In this document: positions 31,242 to 32,107 of the stretch, one piece after another | Position numbering within the stretch: the first letter of the stretch is position 1 | How the letters are laid out: the number at the start of each line of letters is the position of its first letter | Source: Enterococcus viikkiensis | GTDB lineage: Bacteria > Bacillota > Bacilli > Lactobacillales > Enterococcaceae | Assembly (NCBI RefSeq): GCF_005405345.1 | Contig: NZ_BJDW01000020.1 | Location: forward strand, 1-32,107 | Direction of reading: 5' to 3' | Length of the DNA: 32,107 nt | Translations under genes and position numbers: made by a program | The notes under the pieces: model-generated | What the model saw: only the letters and a program-made list of their open reading frames with translations | Databases searched by the model: none | What the model was told of the DNA's origin: nothing

Positions 31242-32107
31242 CTATTTATTTCTATAGCGTCGATAACCGACGATTACGATTGTAGCTAAAATTAAAATTC
31301 CTAAAATAATCATGCTATAGTTTTTAACATCATTTGTTTGCGGCAACCTTCTTGCTTCCTTAGCATTGTTTGTTGCAGAGTTCACTGGTTTTGTTGAATG
31401 GTTCGAATGTTTAGATTGCGGTTTATTCGTTGGCTTTTTGGGCTTTTCAGGTATTAGTTGATTGATGAATTTACCTAATTCAACGGTTTCAGGTGTATCT
31501 TCTGCCTGAGATTGGATAACAAATTTTTTCACTTCGTTACTTAATTGATACCCTTTTGGTGCTTGTGTTTCAACAAATTGGTAGTTGCCAGGTGCTAAAT
31601 CAGTAGCTAGAACGACTCCAGTCTTGCTACTACTTAAATTCTTTTGGACACCTGCTTTTAATACTTTACCCTGATCATCTAATTGATCCACCCGGAAAAC
31701 CGCCCCAGCTAAATGATTACCTTGTTTATCTTGCTTGATTAGTTGTGCACTTCCTTGGTAATTAACAAAGTTATCACTTGCTACTACAACTGCTGGTTTA
31801 TCCTTAGATTCGGTTTTTATTGTAAATGAAACTTTTTTATTATTAAGAATGTATCCTCTCGGTGCTTTTGTTTCGACAAATTGGTAGTTGCCCGGTGCCA
31901 AATCTTCTACCTCTACAACGCCCTCTTTATTCGAAACAAGCTTTTCTTGAATCGTCTGATTGTTCTCATCGATCACTTTAAACTCAGCACCTGCTAAAGC
32001 ATTCCCTTTAGCATCCTGTTTGATTAATTTCGCGCTTCCTTGGTAGTTGATAAACTGATCACTAGCTACCACAACTGCAGGTTGGCCTTTTGATTCAGCT
32101 TCAATGA
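31242..32107 (-). CDS. LPXTG-anchored surface protein with SpaA/Cna_B repeats (N-terminus outside window)
   Basis: The frame is open to the window edge, so only the C-terminal ~287 residues are seen. Two complete prealbumin-like (SpaA/Cna_B) domains of about 95-100 residues are present, plus the end of a third. Each begins with F(I/V)NYQGSA(K/Q)LIKQD, holds the Lys expected to form an intramolecular isopeptide bond, and ends with YQFVET(K/Q)AP(R/K)GY, which carries the catalytic Glu. A Pro/Lys/Ser/Asn-rich wall-spanning linker (EKPKKPTNKPQSKHSNHS) follows, then the sortase motif LPQTN, a membrane helix (IILGILILATIVIVGY) and the RRYRNK tail. It is attached to peptidoglycan by sortase A and is probably an adhesin or pilin-like protein. 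Confidence 0.92.
   Translation of the reverse strand, partial: IEAESKGQPAVVVASDQFINYQGSAKLIKQDAKGNALAGAEFKVIDENNQTIQEKLVSNKEGVVEVEDLAPGNYQFVETKAPRGYILNNKKVSFTIKTESKDKPAVVVASDNFVNYQGSAQLIKQDKQGNHLAGAVFRVDQLDDQGKVLKAGVQKNLSSSKTGVVLATDLAPGNYQFVETQAPKGYQLSNEVKKFVIQSQAEDTPETVELGKFINQLIPEKPKKPTNKPQSKHSNHSTKPVNSATNNAKEARRLPQTNDVKNYSMIILGILILATIVIVGYRRYRNK
31560..32070 (-). repeat. tandem Cna_B-domain coding repeat
   Basis: DNA-level repeats with a period near 285-303 bases: TTGGTAGTTGCCnGGTGC recurs at about 31578 and 31881, and TTCCTTGGTAnTTnA at about 31752 and 32037. The second copy carries a short insertion (LDDQGKVLKAGV). Such repeats are prone to copy-number change and to assembly collapse. 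Confidence 0.75.

Noticed and set aside
1-32107. CRISPR array, prophage, tRNA or rRNA genes
   Set aside because: No regularly spaced direct repeats, no phage structural genes, and no cloverleaf or rRNA segments were recognised on either strand.

Overview
The window looks like a chromosomal segment of a low-GC lactic acid bacterium, most likely Enterococcus. Reasons are the strong AGGAGG ribosome binding sites, the TG-extended -10 promoters, the LPQTN sorting signal, a cysteine-free S4 protein, an Mga-like regulator, lrgAB, and a ymdB-ricA-mutS-mutL gene order. The genus is inferred from protein character and gene order, not from a database search. No rRNA, tRNA or CRISPR array was seen.

Layout. 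1-1083: the tail of an IS30-type transposase, then an unknown 256-aa gene with its terminator. 1116-2810: thiT behind a TPP riboswitch, an unknown 120-aa protein, and a low-molecular-weight tyrosine phosphatase. 2863-6035: a D-2-hydroxyacid dehydrogenase converging on ruvA-ruvB-tetR. 6180-8799: an Mga-like regulator and lrgAB. 8990-15981: msrB, then the genome-maintenance cluster ymdB-ricA-mutS-mutL-maf. 16226-18120: a HAD phosphatase and monocistronic rpsD with a structured leader. 18210-20123: a rhodanese lipoprotein and a VTT membrane protein behind a long leader with two overlapping mini-ORFs. 20243-21704: bioY with BirA-type boxes, flanked on both sides by pseudogenes that kept their two ends and lost their middle. 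21747-24669: a DUF1054 protein, an MDR oxidoreductase and glpF. 24979-25196: a probable orphan small RNA. 25197-31083: a Gfo/Idh/MocA oxidoreductase, a second VTT protein, an HSL-type esterase, a membrane acyltransferase, an iron-containing alcohol dehydrogenase and a further alpha/beta hydrolase. 31242-32107: the C-terminal part of an LPXTG surface protein with SpaA/Cna_B repeats, cut by the window edge.

How the parts work together. Two vitamin-uptake S components (ThiT, BioY) each sit under the control expected for their vitamin: a TPP riboswitch, and GTTAAC boxes that fit the biotin repressor BirA. The RuvAB and MutSL proteins form a repair block, with Maf and YmdB/RicA as housekeeping neighbours. 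The least explained elements are the putative ~180-nt RNA at 24979-25160, the mini-ORF leader at 19841-20090, and the acyltransferase whose strong ribosome binding site is correctly spaced from an ATC codon instead of an ATG.
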